Source of the DNA: CAYXRK01 sp964467615
GTDB taxonomy: Bacteria > Hydrogenedentota > Hydrogenedentia > Hydrogenedentales > GCA-2746185
NCBI GenBank assembly: GCA_964467615.1
Contig: CAYXRK010000199.1
Span: forward strand, 1 to 8,595
Reading direction: 5' to 3'
Length of the DNA stretch: 8,595 bases
Notes under the pieces: model-generated
Seen by the model: only the letters and a program-made list of their open reading frames with translations
Told to the model about the DNA's origin: nothing
Databases searched by the model: none
Shown here: piece after piece, positions 1 through 6,557 of the stretch
Layout of the letters: each line of letters opens with the position of its first letter
How positions within the stretch are numbered: the first letter of the stretch is position 1
Program-made: the position numbers and the translations under genes

Positions 1-1
1 T

Positions 2-226
2 AATTTAGGGCAAGAGCCGTTCGAAATTTCTCACGGGATGCGCATTGCACAGATTGCTTTTTACACAATTAACGCCGAAGAAAAAGAGAATGAACTGATT
101 TACAAGAAAAGCCAGTTCGATATGTCGTTCGAACCACGAGCAGGAGATATTACTCAACACGATAACGCATTTATTCCAAAATTTCCCAAACAAAATGAAC
201 GACGCCGGCAGACCTCCAATAAGTAA
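2..226 (+). CDS. C-terminal part of a dUTPase/dCTP-deaminase-fold protein (partial, 5' end outside window)
   Basis: The frame is open from the window edge to TAA at 224-226. It begins NLGQEPFEISHGMRIAQIAF, which resembles the E. coli dUTPase stretch [20 protein letters not shown] as I recall it. This is the GxRIAQ motif of the trimeric dUTPase/dCTP deaminase superfamily, which hydrolyses or deaminates dUTP/dCTP. The roughly 50 residues after the motif are charged and polar. They lack the glycine-rich final dUTPase motif (RGxGGFGSTG) and the usual YxGQxGP-type end of Dcd, so this is a divergent member or a phage- or defence-type relative. The N-terminal catalytic part is outside the window. 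An internal ATG at 38 is not a likely start, because the family motif begins before it. The gene lies outside the proposed transposon end. Family placement is moderately sure; the exact substrate is unknown. Confidence 0.5.
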   Translation, partial: NLGQEPFEISHGMRIAQIAFYTINAEEKENELIYKKSQFDMSFEPRAGDITQHDNAFIPKFPKQNERRRQTSNK

Positions 227-1025
227 GCCAGCGTGAGACGAGCCAGAAGATACTGCAAACAGGTGGGGCCAAGCACATTGGCAAATTCTCCTGTCCGTTC
301 CCGACCTAATTCTGTTCGCGGTCGGAAGCAGACGGATATCCCCCAGAGATCACAGCCTGTCCTAAACAGATTAGTTTTTTCTTCTCCAGTCCCAAAGCGG
401 ACGCAGCTTATTTCAAGCGTGATATTTTGAGAGAGGTTGCAACATTTTCCTCAGCCGAAGCGCTAGACACGTCAGCCTACTGATGCAGCGTGAGGCTATT
501 CCCGGTCGGATTGAGCTTCAATCCAGGTTTCGCAGAAGCCTATTATCGAAGAGTTCCTCGCGTCCGACGAGAGCAGATGCGGATCAAAGGCAGTCGTCAC
601 CAACCAAGCGAAGGACCAGCAAGGGCGAATTTACGGGCTATTTCTTGCTCTACCGATTCGCGGACTTCAAGGCCTACTCCACCAAAACAACACGCTTGCC
701 TCAGTTCGCCAGCTACCCTCAAGATACCGTCTCACATCCCGCGTCCCGCAGCGCACCGCGTTGGCGACCGGGCTCGGCTTGAGGCGGCTGTTGCGGCGCG
801 TCGGCCAATCGAATCCACGACCCCTGCCGTGTGAAGGCAAATTAGGCAGCCGACAATTTCGAAGGAATCGATAATGGTTCAGGAAGTTATCCAGACATGA
901 AAGTTGCGACGGTTTATGCGCAACAACTGAACAGTGACGACACGTTATGGTTAAAAGAGGTGCGCTAGCCATCCTTGCGGTAAGCGAAATTGCGCCACAT
1001 ATTGGCTAATTCGCGGCCTAATATT
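227..1025. other. Roughly 800 bp without a convincing gene
   Basis: Short reading frames run in several phases, but none has a recognisable domain or a good ribosome binding site. On the minus strand, around 600-735, a stop-to-stop frame of about 45 codons contains LEVRESVEQEIARKFALAG, which looks protein-like. It has no start context and no family I recognise, and may be a relic. I see no tRNA, rRNA, CRISPR repeat or intact insertion sequence. The stretch is probably intergenic DNA or decayed mobile DNA between the dUTPase-like gene and the transposon. Confidence 0.4.
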
Positions 1026-1163
1026 TGTTAATTCCACAGAATGGATTTTCCTTGCCGAAGGGCGTTTTTTATCTTCCACAACGTCCTTAGTGCCGAACAA
1101 TACTCCATGATGCAGTGCGATTTTTTGCGAATCGGTTAACAAAAACAGAACTGCGCTACGCAT
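951..1163 (-). CDS. Possible small hypothetical protein (70 aa), weak
   Basis: An ATG-initiated frame of 70 codons reads leftward and ends with TAA at 951-953. The translation has mixed, protein-like composition (for example SQKIALHHGVLFGTKDVVE), but I recognise no family. No Shine-Dalgarno sequence stands at a usual distance before the ATG. The frame also crosses the stretch that I propose as the left transposon end, so the two readings compete. I keep it only as a possibility; it may equally be a chance frame in AT-rich DNA. Confidence 0.15.
   Translation of the reverse strand: MRSAVLFLLTDSQKIALHHGVLFGTKDVVEDKKRPSARKIHSVELTNIRPRISQYVAQFRLPQGWLAHLF
1026..1153 (+). repeat. Candidate tnsA-side transposon end with TnsB-site-like blocks
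   Basis: Starting from TGTTAATT (1026-1033), the blocks ATTTTC (1045-1050), GTTTTTT (1064-1070), GAACAA (1095-1100) and CGGTTAACAAAAACAGAACTG-like sequence (1133-1153) recur in the same order, in inverted orientation, at the other end of the element. A second partial copy of the outer block, TTTGTAATTTCA...GAATGG, lies near 1164-1190. Tn7-family ends consist of an outer TGT terminus and several TnsB sites of about 20 bp. The blocks are short and AT-rich, so chance similarity cannot be excluded. Confidence 0.3.
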
Positions 1164-1255
1164 TTTGTAATTTCAGGTCGTGGAATGGTGTGGCTCACGA
1201 CAAAACACTATCTCAGCGTTGCCTCGGCATTGATCGATAGTCGCGACAGCTCGCG

Positions 1256-1292
1256 TTGACACCCGCTGTCAAAAAATGACACCGCCTGTTCA
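1256..1292. promoter_or_regulatory. Tandem 17-bp dyads, possible operator or TnsB sites
   Basis: TTGACA-N5-TGTCAA at 1256-1272 is a perfect inverted repeat. ATGACA-N5-TGTTCA at 1276-1292 is a near copy. The two centres are 20 bp apart, about two helical turns, on the same face of the DNA. Their overlap also creates TGTCA-N5-TGACA at 1267-1281. The pair lies about 70-100 bp upstream of the possible promoter before the tns leader, so a regulator binding as two dimers is plausible. TnsB sites are an alternative reading. The protein that binds is unknown. Confidence 0.4.
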
Positions 1293-1334
1293 ACTTCGTG
1301 CGTGCCGTGTCATCCAAAAAAACCGGTTTGCGCC

Positions 1335-1363
1335 GTCATCGGTGTGCGGAAATGTGATAGAAT
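1335..1363 (+). promoter_or_regulatory. Possible sigma-70 promoter for the tns leader
   Basis: TAGAAT at 1358-1363, within TGTGATAGAATAC, is a fair -10 box. The -35 position about 17 bp upstream (GTCATC, around 1335-1340) is poor, so an activator or another promoter may be needed. Transcription starting near 1370 would begin just before the 1380-1403 hairpin and give a leader of about 380 nt before the first ORF of the operon. Confidence 0.3.
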
Positions 1364-1379
1364 ACGAACTTCGATCTGG

Positions 1380-1403
1380 AAGGCTGCGCGTTAATGCAGC
1401 TTT
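1380..1403 (+). other. Hairpin at the 5' end of the tns leader
   Basis: AAGGCTGC (1380-1387) pairs with GCAGCTTT (1396-1403), giving eight pairs with one G-U around an 8-nt loop. Placed just downstream of the possible -10 box, it would form the first structure of the transcript. A 5' hairpin often stabilises leader RNAs, but no function is shown here. Confidence 0.4.
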
Positions 1404-1476
1404 AGGACGCATGTGCGCAGACGCCCGCCGACAGGGGTCCGCGTGGGTTGGCTGTCCTGCCGCTTTATCCGGTTAC

Positions 1477-1491
1477 TCGGGCTTTGCCCGA
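1477..1491 (+). other. Short GC-rich hairpin in the leader
   Basis: TCGGGC (1477-1482) and GCCCGA (1486-1491) form a six-pair stem with a TTT loop. No T-run follows, so it is not a terminator. It is one of several structures between the possible promoter and the first ORF. Confidence 0.35.
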
Positions 1492-1554
1492 CACCTGATT
1501 GAACGTGGTCCGCTAATTCTTGGAACAACACGCGAGCTATCGCGAGGAGGTGGT

Positions 1555-1607
1555 ATGACGCAATGACGATTTGGAAATGGTCGATGGGGGAAATAAAAAA
1601 CCCCTAA
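1555..1607 (+). CDS. Possible leader mini-ORFs with strong Shine-Dalgarno
   Basis: GAGGAGG at 1544-1550 stands 4 nt before ATG 1555, which opens the three-residue frame MTQ ending with TGA at 1564-1566. That stop overlaps a second ATG at 1563, giving the 14-residue frame MTIWKWSMGEIKNP ending with TAA at 1605-1607. The second stop lies only 9 nt before the left arm of the terminator-like hairpin at 1617. This geometry, with a short translated frame just ahead of a hairpin plus T-run and then an operon, is what transcription attenuators look like. The Trp codons at residues 4 and 6 are only suggestive. Neither frame has a known relative, and chance is possible. Confidence 0.3.
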
Positions 1608-1616
1608 CGACAAACC

Positions 1617-1711
1617 GGAGCTTGCCGCCAGGGGCGCGGTCGGTGGATACCGACTGTCTAGCAACATCAGTATCCTCCACGTCTCCCGCGCAGTCAAGCT
1701 CCTCCTTTTTT
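1617..1711 (+). terminator. Nested extended hairpin followed by six T (terminator, attenuator or ncRNA 3' end)
   Basis: GGAGCTTG (1617-1624) pairs perfectly with CAAGCTCC (1695-1702). Inside it, GCGCGG (1634-1639) pairs with CCGCGC (1686-1691). Inside that, GGATAC (1645-1650) pairs with GTATCC (1670-1675), with two further G-C pairs after a T-T mismatch. The apical loop is 19 nt. TTTTTT follows at 1706-1711, three bases after the outer stem. Three nested perfect stems followed by a T-run are unlikely by chance. The structure could be an intrinsic terminator of a leader RNA or small RNA, or an attenuator controlling the tns genes that begin at 1750. CCTCCT at 1701-1706 is also complementary to the GAGGAGG Shine-Dalgarno at 1544-1550, so a competing fold is possible. 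Confidence 0.6.
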
Positions 1712-1749
1712 AATTGCTTCGCCGACGACTCGGCGAGAGGAGCACTTGT

Positions 1750-1968
1750 ATGCGCGCGAATCAGATTCCGCGTCGTCCCACGCGTTGCCACGTCGCGGCC
1801 TTTCGCGCCGATGTGTATGTGGTCGTCGGGCGCGACGCCAAGGCCATCGAACGACCAATCATTTATTGCGTCACGGACGCGATCAGCCATCTCGTTGTCT
1901 CGATGCATGTCGCGAGCCGAGAGGACCGGGCGTCCGTCGAGGCGAGCTTGAGGAGGACGTATGGCTAG
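1750..1968 (+). CDS. TnsB-like RNase H domain fragment, 72 aa, catalytically dead (remnant or mini-gene)
   Basis: ATG 1750 is preceded by GAGAGGAG (1735-1742) at 7 nt, a good ribosome binding site, and the frame ends with TAG at 1966-1968, overlapping the tnsA start by 8 nt. Residues 19-60 align with the start of the TnsB catalytic domain. ADVYVV matches ADVYLV, ERPIIY matches GRPVLY, and VTDAISHLVVSMHV matches VIDVFSRLITGLYV of the tnsB encoded downstream, at roughly 30% identity by eye. The first catalytic Asp (QIDAT in TnsB) is replaced (HVAAF), and the frame stops before the second Asp and the Glu, so it cannot be a transposase. Low identity argues against a recent duplication of the local tnsB. 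It may be a relic of another Tn7-like or integrase gene. The intact start signals leave open a small retained protein, for example one that touches TnsB or TnsA. Confidence 0.55.
   Translation: MRANQIPRRPTRCHVAAFRADVYVVVGRDAKAIERPIIYCVTDAISHLVVSMHVASREDRASVEASLRRTYG
1951..1956 (+). promoter_or_regulatory. Ribosome binding site of tnsA
   Basis: AGGAGG stands 4 nt before ATG 1961, a slightly short spacing. It lies inside the end of the TnsB-like mini-ORF, so translation of that frame could feed ribosomes into tnsA. Confidence 0.6.
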
Positions 1969-2785
1969 GCGCCGATACGGTTTCACCGAGGAGAAAATCC
2001 AGCGCTTCATCAAGCAAGGCCGAGGGAAGGGCGTGGGCGCGGCCTATAAGCCGTGGCTGACGGTATCGGACGTTCCGTCGCTTGGCCGCGTTCATCGAGT
2101 TTACTGCCCGAAAATTGGCCGGGAGCATCACCTGCTCTCCGACAACGAGTACTACGCGTTCCTGCTGCAGTGGTGGGACGACGGGGTCGTCGACATCCGC
2201 GAGCAGTTCCCGCTCCTCGACCGGCGGGAAACGCTGGAGATCGCGGCCCTCTGCGGCGTGCGCCACCCGGTCGACCCGGTCAGCGGCGCCCTCTGGGTGA
2301 TCACCACCGATCTCCTTCTCACGGTGCGCGCCGCCCACGGCGTCGAAACCGCGGCCTACGCGGTGAAGGAGGCCACGGCGCTCGCCGACGAGCGCACGCT
2401 CGAGAAGCTCGAGATCGAACGGCGGTATTGGGAGCGTCGCGAGGTGTCGTGGAGCGTGCTCACCAACCAGCAGGTCAAGACCACGTACACCCGGAACCTC
2501 GCGTGGATGCTGGATGCCGGCCACTCAAGCATGGAAAACGCCCCTCGCAACAACATCGACGTGGTCATTCAGCGTGAACTCGCCGCCGAGCAGCGGACAA
2601 AGCCTCAAACGCCCGCCCGGCTCGCCTGCAAGGCGATCGACCGGAAGCTCGGGCGCAGGCCCGGCACGGCGCTCGCGGCGCTGCGGCGGCTGCTCGGGGC
2701 GAAGCTCGTGCGCGCGGACCTGCGCGCGCGATTCCTCCAGGAGTTGCCGGTCGGGGCGTTTTCGATATCGGGAGGCGTGGCATGA
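1961..2785 (+). CDS. tnsA: TnsA, 5'-strand endonuclease subunit of the Tn7-like transposase
   Basis: At 274 residues this matches Tn7 TnsA (273). TnsA is a restriction-enzyme-like nuclease that cuts the 5' ends of the transposon, so that together with TnsB the element is fully excised. Family blocks run along the whole protein: GRGKGVGAAYKPWLTVSDVP (21-40), GREHHLLSDNE (53-63), DIREQFPLL (78-86), TTDLLL (115-120) and ADERTLEKLEIERRYW (141-156). The predicted catalytic triad is Glu63, Asp117 and Lys136 (AVKEA), matching Glu63/Asp114/Lys132 of Tn7. The C-terminal third, about residues 190-274, is the less conserved TnsC-contacting part. The stop overlaps the tnsB start by 4 nt (ATGA), giving translational coupling. 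All key residues are present, so the protein should be active. Confidence 0.97.
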   Translation: MARRRYGFTEEKIQRFIKQGRGKGVGAAYKPWLTVSDVPSLGRVHRVYCPKIGREHHLLSDNEYYAFLLQWWDDGVVDIREQFPLLDRRETLEIAALCGVRHPVDPVSGALWVITTDLLLTVRAAHGVETAAYAVKEATALADERTLEKLEIERRYWERREVSWSVLTNQQVKTTYTRNLAWMLDAGHSSMENAPRNNIDVVIQRELAAEQRTKPQTPARLACKAIDRKLGRRPGTALAALRRLLGAKLVRADLRARFLQELPVGAFSISGGVA

Positions 2786-4977
2786 CGGCGAACCGCACGG
2801 TGTTGCCCGTCGAGCGGATGCTCGTCAAGGACCGCGAGCAGGACGCGGTGTTGCGCATCGTCTGCATCGACTGCGTCACGCGGCACGCGTGGTTGTGCCG
2901 CGTCGATGACGACTCCTGGCCCTATCCGATGCCGACGTGGCGGCTGCAGGAGGAGCTGGATCCCGAGAACGGCCGCTTCGCCGTGGAACCCGACGATCCC
3001 TGGGCGCGTCCGGGCATTCCCGCGGAGGAAGACAGCGCCGCCGCCGCGCGGCACAAGCGGCGCTACGCGTTGATCGAACCGCTCGTTGGGAACGACAACG
3101 AACGCCAGATTCTTCACAAGCGCAAGCGCAAGGCGCTGATCGCGAAGCGGCTGGAAGAAGTCGAGAGCACCCGCCAGACGATCGGCGCCCTGTTGAAGCT
3201 GTACTGGAAACGGGGAATGACCTTCGAGGCCCTGCGCACCGACTACCCGAACTGCGGGTCGCCCGGCAAGCGGCGCGATCTCGTGGGCAAGAAAAAGATC
3301 GGCGCGCCCCGCACCGTCACCCCCGGCGTCGGTATCAACGCCAACGACGAGGTGCGGCGCATGCTGCGCGTCGGCGCGGACTTCTACTTGTCGCGCAAGA
3401 AGCCGACCCTCAAGGAGGCGCTGGATCACGTCGTCCGCTTTTACTTCTCCAAGCGCGTCAAGGACGAGAACAAGCGGGTGGTGGCATTCCAGGTCGAGCC
3501 GGACGCGAAGCCCACGGTGCGGCAGCTGCAGTACTACATCAACACCCACTTCCCGTATCGCCACATCCGGCGTCGGCGCTACGGCGACAAGGACTGGAAC
3601 CTGCACGGGCGCGAGCTGCTCGGCGCGGCCGACGGCGACGTCCAGGGACCCGGCGACCGCTTCCAGATCGACGCGACCGTCGCCGACGTCTACCTAGTGT
3701 CGCAGTTCGACCGCAGGCGGATCGTCGGGCGCCCGGTCCTCTACTTCGTCATCGACGTTTTCAGCCGCCTGATCACGGGGCTGTACGTCGGGTTCGAGGG
3801 GCCCTCGTGGGCGGGCGCGATGATGACGCTCGTCAACATGGTCACGCCGAAAGTCGAGTTCTGCCGGCAGCACGGCATCGACATCGAGGAGGCGGACTGG
3901 CCGTCGCACCACGCGCCCAGGCGCGTCATGGGCGATCGCGGCGAACTGATGAGCATTCGGCTCGGCGCGAACATCACGCGATCGCTCCATATCGAGATCG
4001 AGAACGCGAGCCCGGGACGGCCCGACCTGAAGGCGCTGATCGAGCGCCGGTTCGGGATCGTGCCGGCCAAGTTCCGGCAGTTCACGCCGGGCTACGTCGA
4101 GAAGGACTTCAACGAACGGGGATCGAGGGACTACCGGCTCGACGCCGCGCTCGACCTGCACGAGTTCACGCAGCTGGTCATCTACGCCGTCCTGGAGCAC
4201 AACTTCACTCCCATCCGGGACGTGCGCCTGCCGGCGGACATGGTGACCGACGGCCTGACGGCCGCGCCCATCGATCTATGGCAGTGGGGTGTCGAGAACC
4301 GCAGCGGTTACCTCAAGACGCTGACTGTCGAGGAGGTATCGTTGAACGTGATGCCATCCGAGATCGCGCGCGTGACGGCGAAGGGCATCAAGCTCAAGGG
4401 CGGGTACTACTCGTGCCCCACGGCGATACGCGAGGACTGGTTCGCCATGGCGCGCCGGGAGGAGCGGGAGGTCGCGGTGTCGTTCGATCCGCGAAACATG
4501 GGCAACGTGTATCTGCGCGACCCCCGGCTGTCCCGGGGCTTCGAGCCGTGCCGGCTTCTCGACGGCAGCGCCGCCTACGGCGGCAAGTCGCTTTTCGAGA
4601 TCGAGGAGCTCGGGATCGCCTCGAAGCGCGCCGAGGCCACGGGGGAAAACGACCGCCAGGCGAAGCGCGTGCTCATCGACGAGCGCATGGCCGAGATCGA
4701 GTCCAAGGCGAAGAAGGCCACGCGCGCCGTGGCGGACGCGGACACGCCGAAGTCGAAGAAAACCGCGGCTATCCGAGGCAACAGGGCCGACGAGAAGGAA
4801 GTCCAGCGCGGCGCGGAAACTTTCTTCCTGGAAGGCGCCGTGACGGTCGACCGGAGCGCCGGCTCGCCGAGTCCGCCCGCGCCGACGTCGTCCATCGCAA
4901 CCGAACGTTCCAAAAACGCATTGGCGCTGCTCCGAAGCCAGCGCGATGCACACCCCAAAGGAGGCCAAAATGGCTAA
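2782..4977 (+). CDS. tnsB: TnsB, DDE transposase of the Tn7-like element
   Basis: The 731 residues compare with 702 in Tn7. TnsB binds the transposon ends, cuts the 3' strands and joins them to the target. ATG 2782 has GGGAGG (2770-2775) 6 nt upstream and overlaps the tnsA stop by 4 nt. The N-terminal part, about 1-285, holds the DNA-binding and linker modules. The RNase H catalytic core carries Asp297 (RFQIDATVADVYLV), Asp385 (VMGDRGE) and Glu421 (DLKALIERRFG). The 88-residue Asp-Asp spacing equals that of Tn7 (273/361), and the Asp-Glu spacing is one residue longer. A beta-barrel region follows, with KGIKLKGGYYSCP from residue 534 and FDPRNMGNVYLRD. The tail from about 610 is rich in Lys, Arg, Glu and Ala and ends in a flexible Ser/Pro segment, the usual TnsC-contacting part. 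The stop overlaps the tnsC start by 8 nt. Confidence 0.97.
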   Translation: MTANRTVLPVERMLVKDREQDAVLRIVCIDCVTRHAWLCRVDDDSWPYPMPTWRLQEELDPENGRFAVEPDDPWARPGIPAEEDSAAAARHKRRYALIEPLVGNDNERQILHKRKRKALIAKRLEEVESTRQTIGALLKLYWKRGMTFEALRTDYPNCGSPGKRRDLVGKKKIGAPRTVTPGVGINANDEVRRMLRVGADFYLSRKKPTLKEALDHVVRFYFSKRVKDENKRVVAFQVEPDAKPTVRQLQYYINTHFPYRHIRRRRYGDKDWNLHGRELLGAADGDVQGPGDRFQIDATVADVYLVSQFDRRRIVGRPVLYFVIDVFSRLITGLYVGFEGPSWAGAMMTLVNMVTPKVEFCRQHGIDIEEADWPSHHAPRRVMGDRGELMSIRLGANITRSLHIEIENASPGRPDLKALIERRFGIVPAKFRQFTPGYVEKDFNERGSRDYRLDAALDLHEFTQLVIYAVLEHNFTPIRDVRLPADMVTDGLTAAPIDLWQWGVENRSGYLKTLTVEEVSLNVMPSEIARVTAKGIKLKGGYYSCPTAIREDWFAMARREEREVAVSFDPRNMGNVYLRDPRLSRGFEPCRLLDGSAAYGGKSLFEIEELGIASKRAEATGENDRQAKRVLIDERMAEIESKAKKATRAVADADTPKSKKTAAIRGNRADEKEVQRGAETFFLEGAVTVDRSAGSPSPPAPTSSIATERSKNALALLRSQRDAHPKGGQNG
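4957..4964 (+). promoter_or_regulatory. Ribosome binding site that decides the tnsC start
   Basis: AAAGGAGG lies 5 nt before ATG 4970. It falls inside any protein begun at the in-frame ATG 4946, which has no comparable signal, so 4970 is the preferred start. Confidence 0.8.
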
Positions 4978-6556
4978 GAAACCGCAGATCGAAGTCCCGT
5001 TCAACATGCTCGACGCGCAGTACAGGCCGGCGGATTTGCCGGAACACGCGGGCAATCCGCTCATCGAGGCGTTGCCGCCGTTCCGGCAGGCCGGAGAGCT
5101 CATTCACGAGTTCAGGCGGTATCCGCACATCACCGACGACGAGCGCAAGCTCCCCAAGGCGACGCGCATGATGGCCGTGTCGCGGCTCAACGCGTACCTG
5201 GAGCCGCTTACCTGCCATCTCGACGTTATCGAGAAGATCGGCCTCGTCGTTCGGGCGGGCTACACGCATCGCAACCCCTTGGACGACGCTTACCGGAAAT
5301 CGCGGGTCGAGTTCTACCGCGAGTCGATGGAGGGGAAAATCTGCGCGATCGGCGCCTCGACGCCGTCCACCGCGCCCTCGTTCGCGCTCTTCGGCGTGTC
5401 GGGCGTCGGCAAGTCGACGGTCATCGAGCGCGCGCTGTCGTTCCTGCCGCAGCTCCTGCGCCACGAAAAGCATCATTTCGTGCAGGTGGTCTGGTTGAAG
5501 CTCGACTGTCCCATGGACGGCAGCCTCAAGCAGCTGCTGGGCGCGATACTCGCCAAGCTCGACGACATGCTTGGAACGTCATACCGGAAGTCGATCGGCC
5601 GCGGTCGCACCATCGACGAACTCATTCTCGACGTGGCGAAGGTCGCCGCGCAGCACCATCTCGGGGTTCTGGTGATCGACGAGATCCAAAACCTGCTCGA
5701 CGCGAGCGGCATAGGCCAAGCGAAGATGCTCAACTTCTTCGTCACCTTCGCGAACGAGGCGAAGATTCCCGTGGTGACGGTAGGCACGCCGCGCGCTTTG
5801 AATCTCCTGGAGGGCACCTTCCGGGAAGCACGCCGCGTCGGCGACCACGGCACGTACATTTGGGAATCGCTGTCCGAAGGCGACGAGTGGTCCCATTTCC
5901 TGGAGAGGCTCTGGAACTACCAGTGGACGGAGCAAGTCGCGCCGTTGACCCCGGCGATCGAGTCCTGCATGTACAAGCATACCCAGGGAATCCACGCCCT
6001 CGTCGTCAGGCTGTTCCAACTCACGCAGCTGCAGGCCATCAGCGACGGCACGGAGTGCCTTTCGGAGGCGCTGATCAATGACGTCGCGTCAAGAATGTTC
6101 AAGCTGGTCGCGCCGATGCTCGAGGCCCTCAGAAAAGGCAACAAGAAGGCCATTGAGAAGTACGAGGACCTGTTAAACAAGGGTTTGGCCGAGCTCGGCA
6201 AGGACGTGGATCGCGAGGCGAAGCTCTCTCTACTCAAGGAAGAGACACAGTCGAGAAATCAAAGTTCCGCCGAGCGTCTTCATGCGGTGTCGGCGCTCAT
6301 CGCGATGGGGTTCGAACAAGACCGCGCCCAGGAAGTGGTGACCTCTCTTTTCGACGCCCAGCCCGACCTCACCTGTAGCGTCGCCGTGCGATCGATTCTC
6401 GAGGCATTGGAGGCGAGCAAAGAGCCGAGGGAACAGGAAGCGACGGCGGGCAAGAGCCTGAAGGAAATCGTGCAGGCCGCCGCGGTTTCCGGAGCCAGTC
6501 CGTCGCAGGCGCTGGCCTCGGCCGGCATCGTCGAGCGCGACACCGAAGGTGCGTGA
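4970..6556 (+). CDS. tnsC: TnsC, AAA+ ATPase linking target selector and transposase
   Basis: From ATG 4970 the product has 528 residues (Tn7: 555). TnsC binds ATP and DNA, receives the signal from TnsD and recruits TnsA and TnsB to the target. Walker A is GVSGVGKST at 142-150. Walker B is VLVIDE at 233-238, followed by IQNLLDAS. A sensor-type segment PVVTVGTPRALNLLEGTFREARR follows the usual AAA+ order. The first ~130 residues, including the PADLPEHAGNPLIEALPP block, resemble Tn7-family TnsC N-termini. Near residues 440-485 the ALIAMGFEQDRAQEVV segment looks like a UBA or RuvA-domain-III type three-helix fold. The corresponding C-terminal part of Tn7 TnsC contacts TnsA, so a protein-binding role is reasonable. 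tnsD begins 1 nt after the stop. Confidence 0.96.
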   Translation: MAKKPQIEVPFNMLDAQYRPADLPEHAGNPLIEALPPFRQAGELIHEFRRYPHITDDERKLPKATRMMAVSRLNAYLEPLTCHLDVIEKIGLVVRAGYTHRNPLDDAYRKSRVEFYRESMEGKICAIGASTPSTAPSFALFGVSGVGKSTVIERALSFLPQLLRHEKHHFVQVVWLKLDCPMDGSLKQLLGAILAKLDDMLGTSYRKSIGRGRTIDELILDVAKVAAQHHLGVLVIDEIQNLLDASGIGQAKMLNFFVTFANEAKIPVVTVGTPRALNLLEGTFREARRVGDHGTYIWESLSEGDEWSHFLERLWNYQWTEQVAPLTPAIESCMYKHTQGIHALVVRLFQLTQLQAISDGTECLSEALINDVASRMFKLVAPMLEALRKGNKKAIEKYEDLLNKGLAELGKDVDREAKLSLLKEETQSRNQSSAERLHAVSALIAMGFEQDRAQEVVTSLFDAQPDLTCSVAVRSILEALEASKEPREQEATAGKSLKEIVQAAAVSGASPSQALASAGIVERDTEGA

Positions 6557-6557
6557 C

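Noticed and set aside
780..835. tRNA-like 3' segment on the minus strand (TGGATTCGATT)
   Set aside because: The flanking bases do not form a T-stem, and no anticodon or D arm is found.
1050..1070. Terminator at CCTT-GCCG-AAGG followed by GCG and six T
   Set aside because: The stem is only 4 bp, too weak to call, and the T-run is explained as part of the candidate end.
1276..1566. 96-codon plus-strand frame before the leader mini-ORF
   Set aside because: It has no ribosome binding site and no recognisable domain. It crosses the possible promoter and leader hairpins, which suggests non-coding leader.
1571..1951. Frame in another phase overlapping the TnsB-like mini-ORF and the hairpin
   Set aside because: It runs through the T-run of the terminator-like hairpin, has no good start signal, and its translation is Ser/Arg-rich and shows no family.
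2605..3606. Long open frames antisense to or out of phase with tnsA, tnsB and tnsC (for example 2605-3606 minus and 2937-5171 plus)
   Set aside because: They are shadows caused by the high GC of the true genes. They are rich in Arg, Ala, Gly and Pro and have no family motifs.
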